Below are positions 7,811 through 14,175 of a stretch of 27,739 nucleotides of DNA, piece by piece. Position numbers and translations under genes: made by a program. The stretch is from Actinomycetes bacterium. Its GTDB lineage: Bacteria > Actinomycetota > Actinomycetes > Propionibacteriales > Nocardioidaceae. The stretch is taken from contig JAEZEJ010000019.1 of NCBI GenBank assembly GCA_023417775.1, positions 1-27,739 on the forward strand, written 5' to 3'. Each line of letters begins with the position of its first letter. Positions within the stretch are counted from its first letter, which is position 1. The notes beneath the pieces are model-generated. The model saw nothing but the letters and a program-made list of their open reading frames with translations, made no database searches and was not told where the DNA came from.

Positions 7811-8622
7811 TGGACATGGCCGACGCTCTCGCGATCCGCGACCATCAGCCTCGCCCGTCGGCCGAGGTTCTGGTGGGGACCGTCGTGGCCGTCCCCTCGT
7901 CGGGGATGACCGTCACCGTCGACCTCGGCGGCGAGACCGAGCTCACCGCCGATGGTGATCTGATCCTGCCCACTGTGCAGCGGCTGCGGTCGTACTCACC
8001 TGTGGTCGACGACGTAGTGATGGTCGTGCGCTCCGGCGGGTCGCTGTATTGCGTCGGGGCGTTGAATCCGACGCCACCGCCGCCCGATCCCGACCCGGAA
8101 CCGGCGCCGAAGCCGGACAGGCCCAAGCCACCGCCGCCCCCGCCGAAGCCTGTGACCCGCACGCGCAGCTTCGGGCCGATCTACACCGGGAGCTTCCGTA
8201 GCGGCAGCTGGCGAGGCGACACCAGCGATCTCTATCAGGGCGACTGGTCCGGCCGTGGCGAGAACTTCGGCGGCGCGTTCTACGGCAACGGGCCGGCATC
8301 GCTGCGTGGCGCAGCGGTCCGCGCGCGGGTGCACATGCTTCGTGTTCGTGGCGCTGGTGTGGCGGCTCCTCGGTCCCCTCGGATGCGGTTGCTCGCTCAG
8401 CGCGGTCCGGGGCCAGCGCCGACCGAGATCGCGGCCGCGTGGGGACCTGCCCTCGGATTCGGGCAGGCGACGGTTTGGACGCTGCCGAGTGGGTGGGCGC
8501 AGGCGCTGATGAACGGTCAGGCCGGCGGTATCGGCGTCGGGTCCGGTGGCGAGTATCTGGCGCTCGCAGGTAAGGCCGGTTGGGCTCCGGCGATGGTTCT
8601 CGAGATGACATGGAGGCAGTGA
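7810..8622 (+). CDS. Minor tail protein with proline-rich linker
   Basis: A 270-aa protein from ATG 7810, overlapping the upstream stop. Residues 1-88 form an OB-like strand-rich domain (VGTVVAVPSSGMTVTVDLGG, VVDDVVMVVRSGGSLYCVGA). A proline-rich linker follows (about 89-117, mostly P with K, D and E), then a C-terminal domain rich in Gly and Arg with FGPIYTGSFRSGSWRGDTSD. A base domain, a stiff proline linker and a peripheral domain suggest a tail-tip protein that projects from the baseplate. It ends one base before the cassette gene. The exact family was not recognised. Confidence 0.68.
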   Translation: MDMADALAIRDHQPRPSAEVLVGTVVAVPSSGMTVTVDLGGETELTADGDLILPTVQRLRSYSPVVDDVVMVVRSGGSLYCVGALNPTPPPPDPDPEPAPKPDRPKPPPPPPKPVTRTRSFGPIYTGSFRSGSWRGDTSDLYQGDWSGRGENFGGAFYGNGPASLRGAAVRARVHMLRVRGAGVAAPRSPRMRLLAQRGPGPAPTEIAAAWGPALGFGQATVWTLPSGWAQALMNGQAGGIGVGSGGEYLALAGKAGWAPAMVLEMTWRQ

Positions 8623-8623
8623 G

Positions 8624-9202
8624 ATGCCGGTGACAGCAGCAGGAGTTTGGTTCCCGTCTCAGAGCGATTCGACTCGGCTCTGGGAGCTGTGGGAGCAGCA
8701 GGCCGAGTCGCTCTCGGGGCGCACGATCGTGCCGGTGGCGAATGTGGCCGCGCGGGATGCTCTGGCCGCTGAGTTCGGGCCGACTCCCGATAAGCCGCTT
8801 TACGTCAGCCGCGCAGACGCCCCCGTGACGCTGCGTACCGAGTGGACAGCAGACGGTGAGACCTGGCAGCGGTTGACCGGCGAGCGATCCGGGGCAATCA
8901 CCGTTTCCTCGCAGTGGACGCCGGATGGCTCCCGCCCGCTGCGCTGGCATCAGATCGGAAGCATGGTCTATCTGTCGGGGACGATGACCTACTCGTCGTC
9001 GATCCCTTCCAACGGCTTCGTCACGCTGAACGGCATCCCCGAGGTCGGTCAACGCTGGGATGGCGTGCTCCGCAACGGAAACGCCAACGCTGTCGGGGCG
9101 GGCCTGACCACCGCTCGACGCCTGGAGTGGGAGGGGAAGCTCTCTACCCCCAACTCTCCGCTCCTCGCGCTCGACGGGATCTACTACCGGGCGGCCCAGT
9201 AA
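8624..9202 (+). CDS. Tail-tip / receptor-binding protein with switchable C-terminus
   Basis: A 192-aa protein from ATG 8624, one base after the previous gene. Residues 1-54 are the constant part (with LWELWEQQAESL). Residues 55-68 (PDKPLYVSRADAPV) are encoded exactly by the left copy of a 42-bp inverted repeat. Residues 69-192 are a strand-rich C-terminal domain with RTEWTADGETW, a GIP..GQRWDGVLRNGNA motif and an end reading LLALDGIYYRAAQ. A homologous C-terminal domain is encoded on the opposite strand immediately downstream. The terminal domain most likely contacts the host surface; inversion would replace it while keeping residues 1-68. Confidence 0.8.
   Translation: MPVTAAGVWFPSQSDSTRLWELWEQQAESLSGRTIVPVANVAARDALAAEFGPTPDKPLYVSRADAPVTLRTEWTADGETWQRLTGERSGAITVSSQWTPDGSRPLRWHQIGSMVYLSGTMTYSSSIPSNGFVTLNGIPEVGQRWDGVLRNGNANAVGAGLTTARRLEWEGKLSTPNSPLLALDGIYYRAAQ
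8786..8827 (+). repeat. Left copy of the 42-bp inverted repeat
   Basis: The segment starting CCCGATAAGCCGCTTTACGT and ending GACGCCCCCGTG is present in reverse complement at 9583-9624, with 40 of 42 bases identical (mismatches at the A of AAG and at GCGCAGAC/GCGCCGAC). It starts on a codon boundary (residue 55 of the tail-tip gene), so exchange between the copies keeps the reading frame. Confidence 0.92.
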
Positions 9203-9217
9203 TGTGCGCATCACTGG
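9196..9217. repeat. Near-palindrome at the centre of the inverted cassette
   Basis: The 22 bases spanning the two tail-to-tail ends (CCAGTAATG at the left, ATCACTGG at the right) form an imperfect palindrome with 9 of 11 pairs matching. It contains the TAA stop of the + gene and the TGA stop of the - cassette, only eight bases apart. Either this is residual homology between the two 3' ends or it has a role in the inverted arrangement. Confidence 0.6.
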
Positions 9218-9624
9218 CTCCGGTAGGTCAGGCCGTCGAGGCAGAGCCAGGGGCTTGCGCTGGCGACTGGGAAACCGAGCATCGTGAGAATCCGGCCGGT
9301 ATCGAGTTGCACGCTCACCACGCGGGCGTTTCCGCTCTGCAAGATGCCCTGCCACGACTGTGTCGGTTGCGGAATGCCGCCGAGCGTCAGAGTTCCCGTC
9401 ACGAGGTTGCCTGCCTTGCGGGAGATAGCACCGTAGAGCGTGGTCTGTCCACCGCGTGTGATCCACGTGAGGCCGCGACCAGCTACGTCCCAGAACCCCT
9501 CCGCGACCGTGAATGTGCCGCGCTCCTCCGTCGCGATCTGATGCCACGTCGACCCGTCCGACGTCCACTCCGTCCGGGACGCCACGGGGGCGTCGGCGCG
9601 GCTGACGTAAAGCGGCATATCGGG
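9211..9624 (-). pseudogene. Silent alternative C-terminal cassette of the tail-tip gene
   Basis: On the - strand an open frame of 137 codons plus stop begins in the right repeat copy (PDMPLYVSRADAPV) and continues ASRTEWTSDGSTWHQIATEE, GGIPQPTQSWQGILQSGNAR and ending WLCLDGLTYRSQ. It aligns along its whole length with residues 55-192 of the + strand gene (138 codons plus stop), with clear identity at RTEWT.DG.TW, GIP...W.G.L..GNA and L.LDG..YR..Q. It has no ribosome binding site or promoter, although an in-frame ATG exists at 9618-9616. The open frame runs further upstream only as GC-rich readthrough. Best read as a stored cassette, not a gene. Confidence 0.8.
9583..9624 (-). repeat. Right copy of the 42-bp inverted repeat
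   Basis: Reverse complement of 8786-8827 with two mismatches. It ends 14 bases before the ATG of the next gene (9639), so inversion would leave that gene's immediate upstream sequence essentially unchanged. Together the copies bound an 839-bp segment (755 bp between them). Confidence 0.92.
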
Positions 9625-9638
9625 GCGGCGATTCTGTG

Positions 9639-10067
9639 ATGTTCCACACCCTCTGGCTCCGCGTCCAAGAGCCCCGCTCAGTGTCCGTCGTCTACTGGCT
9701 GATCTACGTGATCCTCGGGGCCGGCGGCCTCTACGCGCTCGTCGAGCCACCGAGCAGTCTCGAAGGCGAGATCGGGATCGTCGCCATGAGCATGCTCGCG
9801 TCGCTGCTCGTCATCGGCGGCACGGTCGGCGCGATCGCCGCGCTCCCCGGCTGGTACTGGATGGAGCGTTTCGCGGTCGGTGCGGTCGCCTCCTCGGCAG
9901 CGATCTATCTCGTCATCGTCGTGATCCTCCACTTCCAGCAGCCCACCGGGAACCGGCTCCTGCAGGCGGCGTTCGTGGCCAGCCTGATGCTCACGCAGTG
10001 GCCCAGATGGGTGCGCGTGCGAGCTCGGCCGTACCGCTCCGAGGTGCTGACCACCGATGAGATCTGA
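9639..10067 (+). CDS. Four-helix membrane protein of the lysis region
   Basis: A 142-aa protein starting at ATG 9639 (a GTG directly before it, at 9636, is also in frame). Four hydrophobic segments are visible: VVYWLIYVILGAGGLYALV, a long one containing SMLASLLVIGGTVGAIAALP, one around AAIYLVIVVILHF, and a last weaker one around LLQAAFVASLMLTQW. The C-terminus is basic (WVRVRARPYR) and probably cytoplasmic. Membrane proteins of this kind are common just before the endolysin of actinophages and may help in lysis, but no family was recognised. No good ribosome binding site is visible, so expression may depend on upstream translation. Confidence 0.65.
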   Translation: MFHTLWLRVQEPRSVSVVYWLIYVILGAGGLYALVEPPSSLEGEIGIVAMSMLASLLVIGGTVGAIAALPGWYWMERFAVGAVASSAAIYLVIVVILHFQQPTGNRLLQAAFVASLMLTQWPRWVRVRARPYRSEVLTTDEI

Positions 10068-10081
10068 GGGAGGACTCGCCC

Positions 10082-10348
10082 GTGCAGGCCGAGGACATCA
10101 TCACGCCGATCCTGACCTTCGTGTTCGGCGTCGGCGGGATCAAAGCATTCGACGCATGGAAGGACTGGCGCAAGGGCCGGCTGGCCACCGCGCGCGAGTG
10201 CTGGAAGATCCGCGACGAGGCCGTGCAGGCGCAGGAGGAAGCCGAGCGCAAAGCGCGGATCGTCGTCGAGGCGCTGCACCGCCTCCGTGTCGTCGCGATC
10301 CGCCACGGGATCCCCGAGGACGAGATCGGCAAATGGCCCGACTACTGA
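10082..10348 (+). CDS. Small membrane-anchored protein with charged helical tail
   Basis: An 88-aa protein from GTG 10082, with GGGAGGA at 10068-10074 seven bases upstream. One hydrophobic segment near the N-terminus (ITPILTFVFGVGGIKAF) is followed by a highly charged helix likely to form a coiled coil (RKGRLATARECWKIRDEAVQ, then EEAERKARIVVEALHRLR). It lies directly before the endolysin gene. Such an anchor-plus-coil layout next to a lysin recalls spanin- or holin-accessory proteins, but the similarity is of shape only; function unknown. Confidence 0.7.
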   Translation: MQAEDIITPILTFVFGVGGIKAFDAWKDWRKGRLATARECWKIRDEAVQAQEEAERKARIVVEALHRLRVVAIRHGIPEDEIGKWPDY

Positions 10349-10373
10349 CCACCACTCTCCCGGGAGGCACATC

Positions 10374-11237
10374 ATGACGACCATCCAACCGCGCTCTGCA
10401 TGGGCTGCAGGACCGAACGGCCGGGTCGATCGCGGCGCGCTCGCCGTAACCGCGCTCACCGGCCTCACGCTGCACTGGCCCGGCGGCGGCACGAACCTCA
10501 CCGGGCTGCGCGGTGCGCAGGTCGCCGCCCAGCTGCGCACGTGGCAGGCGCAGCATCGTCGCCAGGGGTGGGCCGACATCGGCTACAACTTCCTGATCGA
10601 CGGCGGCGGCACGATCTGGGAGGGCTGCGGCTGGTACCGGGGCGCGCACGCCGGCTCCGGGACCGGCAACCGCACCACGGTCGGCCTCCAGCTGATCACC
10701 GGCACCAACGAAGGCCCCACGCAGGCGCAGATCGAGGCGGTCCGCGGGTTCCGCCAGCACCAGCTACTCGCCCGCAACCCCCGTGCCACGTGGGTCGGCC
10801 CCCACTCGCACTGGACCGGCACCGAATGCCCCGGCAACCGCATCCGATCCCTCATCGCCTCCGGGGCGTTCTCTGGCGCCCCGGCCGGCGGCGGCCCTGC
10901 CCTCACCACCCCAACCACCCACGAAGGAGACGACATGTCCTACCCCGTCGAAATCCGCTACAGCGGAACGAAGGGACACCGCTATGTGGTGTCTCACGGC
11001 GTCCTGACCCACATCGACAGCGGCCGCTCGGAGATGGTCAAGAACGTCCTGACCACCGACGATCGGTGGCACGTCCTCGGGCTCGAGGACGGCAAGGCGT
11101 TCCTCGCGAGCATGGGCATCCCGCTCACCGCCGTCGACCTCACCAAGGGGCACGTCCGCGACATGATGAGCGGCAAGCTCGGCCGCGGGCTCACCTACTC
11201 CCGCTTCGAGGAAGCGGCCATGAGGGGAGGTAAGTGA
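10374..11237 (+). CDS. Endolysin, N-acetylmuramoyl-L-alanine amidase (Amidase_2/PGRP type)
   Basis: A 287-aa protein from ATG 10374, preceded by GGGAGG at about 10362-10367. Residues 25-165 form an amidase_2 domain: the zinc ligands are likely H34 (LTLHWPGG), H144 or H146 (GPHSHW) and C152 (TECPGN), with the family's WADIGYNFLID at 66-76. It cleaves the bond between N-acetylmuramic acid and the stem peptide at lysis. A Gly/Pro/Thr linker (about 166-187) leads to a C-terminal domain (188-287) probably binding the cell wall. There is no signal peptide, so export must depend on the holin. Its stop overlaps the holin start (ATGA). Confidence 0.88.
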   Translation: MTTIQPRSAWAAGPNGRVDRGALAVTALTGLTLHWPGGGTNLTGLRGAQVAAQLRTWQAQHRRQGWADIGYNFLIDGGGTIWEGCGWYRGAHAGSGTGNRTTVGLQLITGTNEGPTQAQIEAVRGFRQHQLLARNPRATWVGPHSHWTGTECPGNRIRSLIASGAFSGAPAGGGPALTTPTTHEGDDMSYPVEIRYSGTKGHRYVVSHGVLTHIDSGRSEMVKNVLTTDDRWHVLGLEDGKAFLASMGIPLTAVDLTKGHVRDMMSGKLGRGLTYSRFEEAAMRGGK

Positions 11238-11518
11238 TGTCCCGCCAGAACCGCGTCATCTCCAACGAGCTGCGGCACGCCGCGAAGACCGGCTTCGTCC
11301 GTACCGCCACCCAGTCGCTCGCGTCGATCATCCCCACCGGAGCGATCGCCATCGGCGTCACCTCCGACTTCTGGGTCGGCGCCGGCCTCGGCGCAGCTGG
11401 CGCGGTCGCGACCGCCGTGCTCGCCGGGACGGCCTCGGCCCTGTCCATCGTGTCCCGCGGACTCCCCGAGGCATACGTGGACGCCGCCGGGCCGGGCACA
11501 CATCTCCGCGAGGACTGA
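11237..11518 (+). CDS. Putative holin
   Basis: A 93-aa protein from ATG 11237, overlapping the endolysin stop. A short basic N-terminus (MSRQNRVISNELRHAAKTGF) precedes two hydrophobic segments, about residues 27-42 (LASIIPTGAIAIGVTSD) and 46-70 (VGAGLGAAGAVATAVLAGTA), and a polar C-terminus. Size, two membrane helices and direct linkage to the endolysin are typical of phage holins, which open the membrane at the time of lysis. No sequence signature proves it. Confidence 0.72.
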   Translation: MSRQNRVISNELRHAAKTGFVRTATQSLASIIPTGAIAIGVTSDFWVGAGLGAAGAVATAVLAGTASALSIVSRGLPEAYVDAAGPGTHLRED

Positions 11519-11520
11519 CC

Positions 11521-11655
11521 GTGCGTCACATCGTCTCGCTGCGGTCGGTCGCCGCGCTCACGCTGCTGGCGTGGGCGACGGCGGCCACCGTCGCGGCGAG
11601 CGTCTACACCCTCGGCCGCCTCATCGACGCCCTGAGAGGAAACCCCCGTGGCTAA
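11521..11655 (+). CDS. 44-aa single-TM protein in the lysis cassette
   Basis: A short frame from GTG 11521, two bases after the holin stop, to TAA 11653-11655; it overlaps the next gene's GTG (11648) by eight bases. It reads a basic start (VRHIVSLRS), one membrane helix (VAALTLLAWATAATVAASVY) and a basic tail. The tight spacing on both sides and GAGGA in the upstream gene support real translation. It could be a second holin component or antiholin; function unknown. Confidence 0.6.
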   Translation: MRHIVSLRSVAALTLLAWATAATVAASVYTLGRLIDALRGNPRG

Positions 11656-12511
11656 CCTGCCCACCCTCCCCGTCGCCCTCGGCGTCAGCGCATCTGTCAA
11701 CGACAAGCCCGGCGACGGCGACGCCGATCCCGACCTCGTGCCCGTCGTCTCTGGTCGGGTCAGCTTCAAGTCCCGGCTCCCGTCGACCCTGTTCGACGTC
11801 GATGGATTCGAGCGGTACGTCGCGCAGACCGAGCTCCACGGCCAGTTCGACGAGAACGGGTGGGTCCGCTGGCCTCACCGCGTCGAGATCCAGACCGGCG
11901 GCATCCCGCACATGCGTGTCGTCGACCTGACGTCCGAGGTGCTTCCGAACCGAATCATCGAAGGCGCCACGCACACCGTGACGATCAGCGACGCGAAGAC
12001 CGCGGACGGGATCTCGGTGACCTTCCCCGACGGCCCCCAGGGTGTGCGGATTTCGCCCGACCAGATCGACCCGAACACCGGCGTCATCAATCTGGCGAAG
12101 TTGATGCCGGCGCCCGAGGCCACCATCGTCCGAGTCGTCGAGGGCGTGAAGGGAGACCAGGGTGACAAGGGTGACCCTGGGGATCTCGCGCCGGTCGTGC
12201 GCGGTCTCTTCTTCGCCGGCACGGTCACGCTGGACGACTACACCCGCTCGACGATCCTGCACGCCACGCTGACCGGCAACGTCACCCTCACGCTGCCGAC
12301 GCCGGACGCTGATCGCGGCTTCACGATCTCGCTCGCACTCACGCAGGACGACACCGGCGGACGTACCCTGACGATCCCCGGCGCGGCCGCAGCCTATGGC
12401 GTTCCGGTCGCGCTCACGCCGTCACCCGGAGCGCTCGACCTCGTACACCTGCTCTGGGACGGGACACGCTGGATCACGCTGCCCGCCGCGATGAGCATCG
12501 GGAGCGCCTGA
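11648..12511 (+). CDS. Minor tail / fibre protein with collagen-like segment
   Basis: A 287-aa protein starting at GTG 11648, with GAGAGGA upstream. The N-terminal 165 residues are strand-rich (PVVSGRVSFKSRLPSTLFDV, VRWPHRVEIQTGGIPHM). A short collagen-like run, GDQGDKGDPGD (about residues 170-180), suggests trimerisation and is common in tail fibres. The C-terminal part is a repetitive strand domain (TLTGNVTLTLPTPDADRGFT, DLVHLLWDGTRWITLP). Receptor-binding or fibre function is inferred from this architecture. It lies downstream of the lysis genes, unlike most tail genes here, and overlaps the next gene by one base. Confidence 0.72.
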   Translation: MANLPTLPVALGVSASVNDKPGDGDADPDLVPVVSGRVSFKSRLPSTLFDVDGFERYVAQTELHGQFDENGWVRWPHRVEIQTGGIPHMRVVDLTSEVLPNRIIEGATHTVTISDAKTADGISVTFPDGPQGVRISPDQIDPNTGVINLAKLMPAPEATIVRVVEGVKGDQGDKGDPGDLAPVVRGLFFAGTVTLDDYTRSTILHATLTGNVTLTLPTPDADRGFTISLALTQDDTGGRTLTIPGAAAAYGVPVALTPSPGALDLVHLLWDGTRWITLPAAMSIGSA

Positions 12512-13041
12512 TGCGCGCCGCCCAGGTTGACGGACGGCTCGACGCCATCGCGGGAACACCGCTCTACTACGGCACCCCTGGCACGACAGAGGTTCCGGTC
12601 GACCTAGAGCGATACACGGTAGCCATCGTCGGCTCCCCGATCGGCAGTGGCGAGTCAGTCCTCTGCGACTCCCCGGCAGCGGGGGCGGCCCGATTCTTCG
12701 CCTCGCTCGCCCCGAATGGGACATCGACCAGGGCCAGGCTCTACACCCCGCAGTATTCCTCGAACAGCAACGTCCCGGTCCACGCCCGCCACTGCCTCGT
12801 GGTCTCGCTCCGCCAGCTCGGCGACACACTCGGGACTGAGCTCTGGGTCGATGGCGTCGACCGCCGCGACGAGTGGGTACGCAGGGTGCGGCTCGACGGC
12901 CCGACACCACGGCTCCGTTTTGGCCGGTCGGTCGCTGGGGATCGCCTATCAACGGTCCACGCCGCAGCGATCTGGCAAGGGAACCTCACACCCGAGCAGG
13001 CGGCACGGGCGTCCGCCTGGCTAGCTGCTCGGCACGGCTAG
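12511..13041 (+). CDS. Tail fibre protein with LamG/concanavalin A-like fold
   Basis: A 176-aa protein from ATG 12511, overlapping the previous stop (TGATG). The sequence is rich in strands, with LEVW-type elements such as TELWVDGVDRRDEW and RLRFGRSVAGDRLSTVHAAA, and finishes with an AIWQGNLTPEQAARASAWLA helix, the usual closing helix of phage LamG/lectin-like domains. Such domains bind surface sugars, so this is likely part of the adsorption apparatus together with the collagen-bearing protein before it. The fold call is from pattern, not from catalytic residues. Confidence 0.68.
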   Translation: MRAAQVDGRLDAIAGTPLYYGTPGTTEVPVDLERYTVAIVGSPIGSGESVLCDSPAAGAARFFASLAPNGTSTRARLYTPQYSSNSNVPVHARHCLVVSLRQLGDTLGTELWVDGVDRRDEWVRRVRLDGPTPRLRFGRSVAGDRLSTVHAAAIWQGNLTPEQAARASAWLAARHG

Positions 13042-13057
13042 CTTCCGCCACCCATTC

Positions 13058-13080
13058 ATCGAACGCGCGTTCGATACACT
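13058..13080 (+). promoter_or_regulatory. SOS (LexA) box within a promoter
   Basis: ATCGAACGCGCGTTCGAT (13058-13075) is a perfect 18-bp palindrome and contains TCGAAC-N4-GTTCGA (13059-13074), the actinobacterial SOS box. It is followed directly by TACACT (13075-13080), a good -10 box; the operator therefore occupies the spacer upstream of the -10. The next gene's ATG lies six bases after the -10, so the transcript is probably leaderless. No good -35 is present. LexA repression with release after DNA damage is inferred. Confidence 0.8.
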
Positions 13081-13086
13081 CCGACC

Positions 13087-13266
13087 ATGCCCGTCACCCT
13101 CGTCGCCCACATCGAGCAGACCCCCGAGCCCCACACGGCTAGCCACAGCCACCTGCAGAAGAGCGAGCTCACGGCCGAGGGCGACAACTACGACAGCGCA
13201 CGCGACCGCCTCCGAGACCAGCTCCCCAACGGCTGGCAGCTAATCTCGATACGCCGCGTGGACTGA
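13087..13266 (+). CDS. 59-aa SOS-box-controlled phage protein, unknown function
   Basis: A short frame from ATG 13087 to TGA 13264-13266. The start is chosen because it lies at the expected transcription start of the SOS-box promoter, with no ribosome binding site, as in leaderless actinobacterial genes. The protein is a small acidic alpha/beta sequence with a conserved-looking end: AEGDNYDSARDRLRDQLPNG, then WQLISIRRVD. I recall similar short unnamed proteins in actinophages; no function is known to me. It overlaps the next gene (TGATG) and forms a two-gene unit with it. Being under SOS control suggests a role at induction, for example an antirepressor, but this is a guess. Confidence 0.7.
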   Translation: MPVTLVAHIEQTPEPHTASHSHLQKSELTAEGDNYDSARDRLRDQLPNGWQLISIRRVD

Positions 13267-13592
13267 TGAGCCGGCCCCGCAGCGGAGGATCAGCCGGCGA
13301 TCGGCGCCCGATCGAGCACACGCACTCCGCACCCGACCCGCCCAATTGGAAAGCGCGCCAGGCCGTGCTCAACGAGTCGTGGCCGCCGCCTGCGATCGCC
13401 CGCACCACACCCGACCGCGACCCCATCGACGTCACCGTGCGCCTCGTCCTCGACCGCGACGGCGAACGATGGATGGATGCGCGTGCTGATCGGTGGCACG
13501 GGCAGCACGTCTACGTCACGATCGAGGGGCCGCAGATCACCAAATATGGGTCCGGGGTGTGGCTGCACGCAAGCGACGTGCGGCGCCGCTAA
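13266..13592 (+). CDS. Second gene of the SOS-box unit, unknown function
   Basis: A 108-aa basic protein starting at ATG 13266, overlapping the upstream stop. The N-terminal third is Arg/Pro/Ser-rich and probably disordered. The C-terminal part (about residues 52-108, IDVTVRLVLDRDGERWMDAR, HVYVTIEGPQITKYGSGVWL) looks like a small beta domain. No enzymatic motif was seen. Its last four bases overlap the end of the convergent zinc-ribbon gene, which is where + strand phage transcription meets the integrase operon. No function assigned. Confidence 0.6.
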   Translation: MSRPRSGGSAGDRRPIEHTHSAPDPPNWKARQAVLNESWPPPAIARTTPDRDPIDVTVRLVLDRDGERWMDARADRWHGQHVYVTIEGPQITKYGSGVWLHASDVRRR

Positions 13593-13723
13593 CGACCGCG
13601 ATGCGCCTCGATCGCCAGACCCCGCTTGCACTCATGACAGATCCACCGCATCCCGGACCGATCCATCTTCCGATACTGCGTCTTGATCCGGCAGACCCGA
13701 CACCGGCCACGGAACCAGCCCAT
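13589..13723 (-). CDS. 44-aa zinc-ribbon protein
   Basis: A short - strand frame from ATG 13723 to TAG 13591-13589. It reads MGWFRGRCRVCRIKTQYRKM and on to a second pair of cysteines (CHEC), giving C8-x2-C11 and C29-x2-C32 with basic residues around them. That is a four-cysteine zinc ribbon. The start codon shares a base with the stop of the upstream gene (TGATG), indicating translational coupling in the integrase operon. Similar tiny zinc proteins in phages often bind nucleic acid or act as regulators; a recombination-direction or excision role is possible but not shown. Confidence 0.68.
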   Translation of the reverse strand: MGWFRGRCRVCRIKTQYRKMDRSGMRWICHECKRGLAIEAHRGR

Positions 13724-14157
13724 CAGCTCGCCGTATCGCACTCAGCGAGGAACGCGCCGCCCTCACCCGCGGTCACGTACACGCCCGTGAACCGGGCATC
13801 GACGCTCGAGGACACCGAGGTGACGGCCCGGCAGTAGCCCATCGCGGTCTCCTCGTTCTCGGTCTTGTTCGCGAGGTCCGTCACGACGGTGACCCGGGGC
13901 GCGTCACGGTCGGTGAAGCCCACAAGGTTCGACCACGCCGGATCGTCCGGCCAGTCATAAGACTCCGCGAACGCAGCTTCGACCTGCTCGGCCAAGCCCG
14001 GGCCGGCGTCGGCCGGCTCACCCGCCGAGGGAGTGTCGGCGTCGGCCGGATCCTCCGTGTCCGGGAGGAGCAGGCCGACACCGACCAGCACGACCACGAG
14101 ACCGGCGACGATCGCCACCTTCTGCCTGATGTCCAACGACGCCCAGCGTTCCCTCAT
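13723..14157 (-). CDS. Single-TM protein downstream of integrase
   Basis: A 144-aa protein from ATG 14157, 18 bases after the integrase stop. A short charged cytoplasmic start (MRERWASLDIRQK) precedes one membrane helix (VAIVAGLVVVLVGVGLLL, about residues 14-31). A low-complexity Asp/Pro/Ala linker follows, then an extracytoplasmic domain with two cysteines (C108 region MGYCRAV and C141 region LAECDT). Genes of this type sit beside integrases in many actinobacterial prophages and are candidates for lysogen-expressed membrane or superinfection-exclusion proteins. No family was recognised, so this role is a hypothesis. Confidence 0.72.
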   Translation of the reverse strand: MRERWASLDIRQKVAIVAGLVVVLVGVGLLLPDTEDPADADTPSAGEPADAGPGLAEQVEAAFAESYDWPDDPAWSNLVGFTDRDAPRVTVVTDLANKTENEETAMGYCRAVTSVSSSVDARFTGVYVTAGEGGAFLAECDTAS

Positions 14158-14175
14158 GGCCCTGCACCATAGCCG

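Noticed and set aside
7943..9649. Long - strand open frame (568 codons) over the tail-tip region
   Set aside because: Runs antisense across two good + strand genes in a different frame from the cassette and shows shadow-type composition.
9625..9750. Extension of the silent cassette's open frame beyond the right repeat as a full gene
   Set aside because: The added residues are Arg/Ala/Gly-rich, overlap the start of the membrane protein gene and have no ribosome binding site; homology stops at the repeat.
13033..13143. 10-bp direct repeat CACGGCTAGC on both sides of the SOS promoter
   Set aside because: Short, the second copy lies within coding sequence, and no mobile element or attachment function fits; likely chance.
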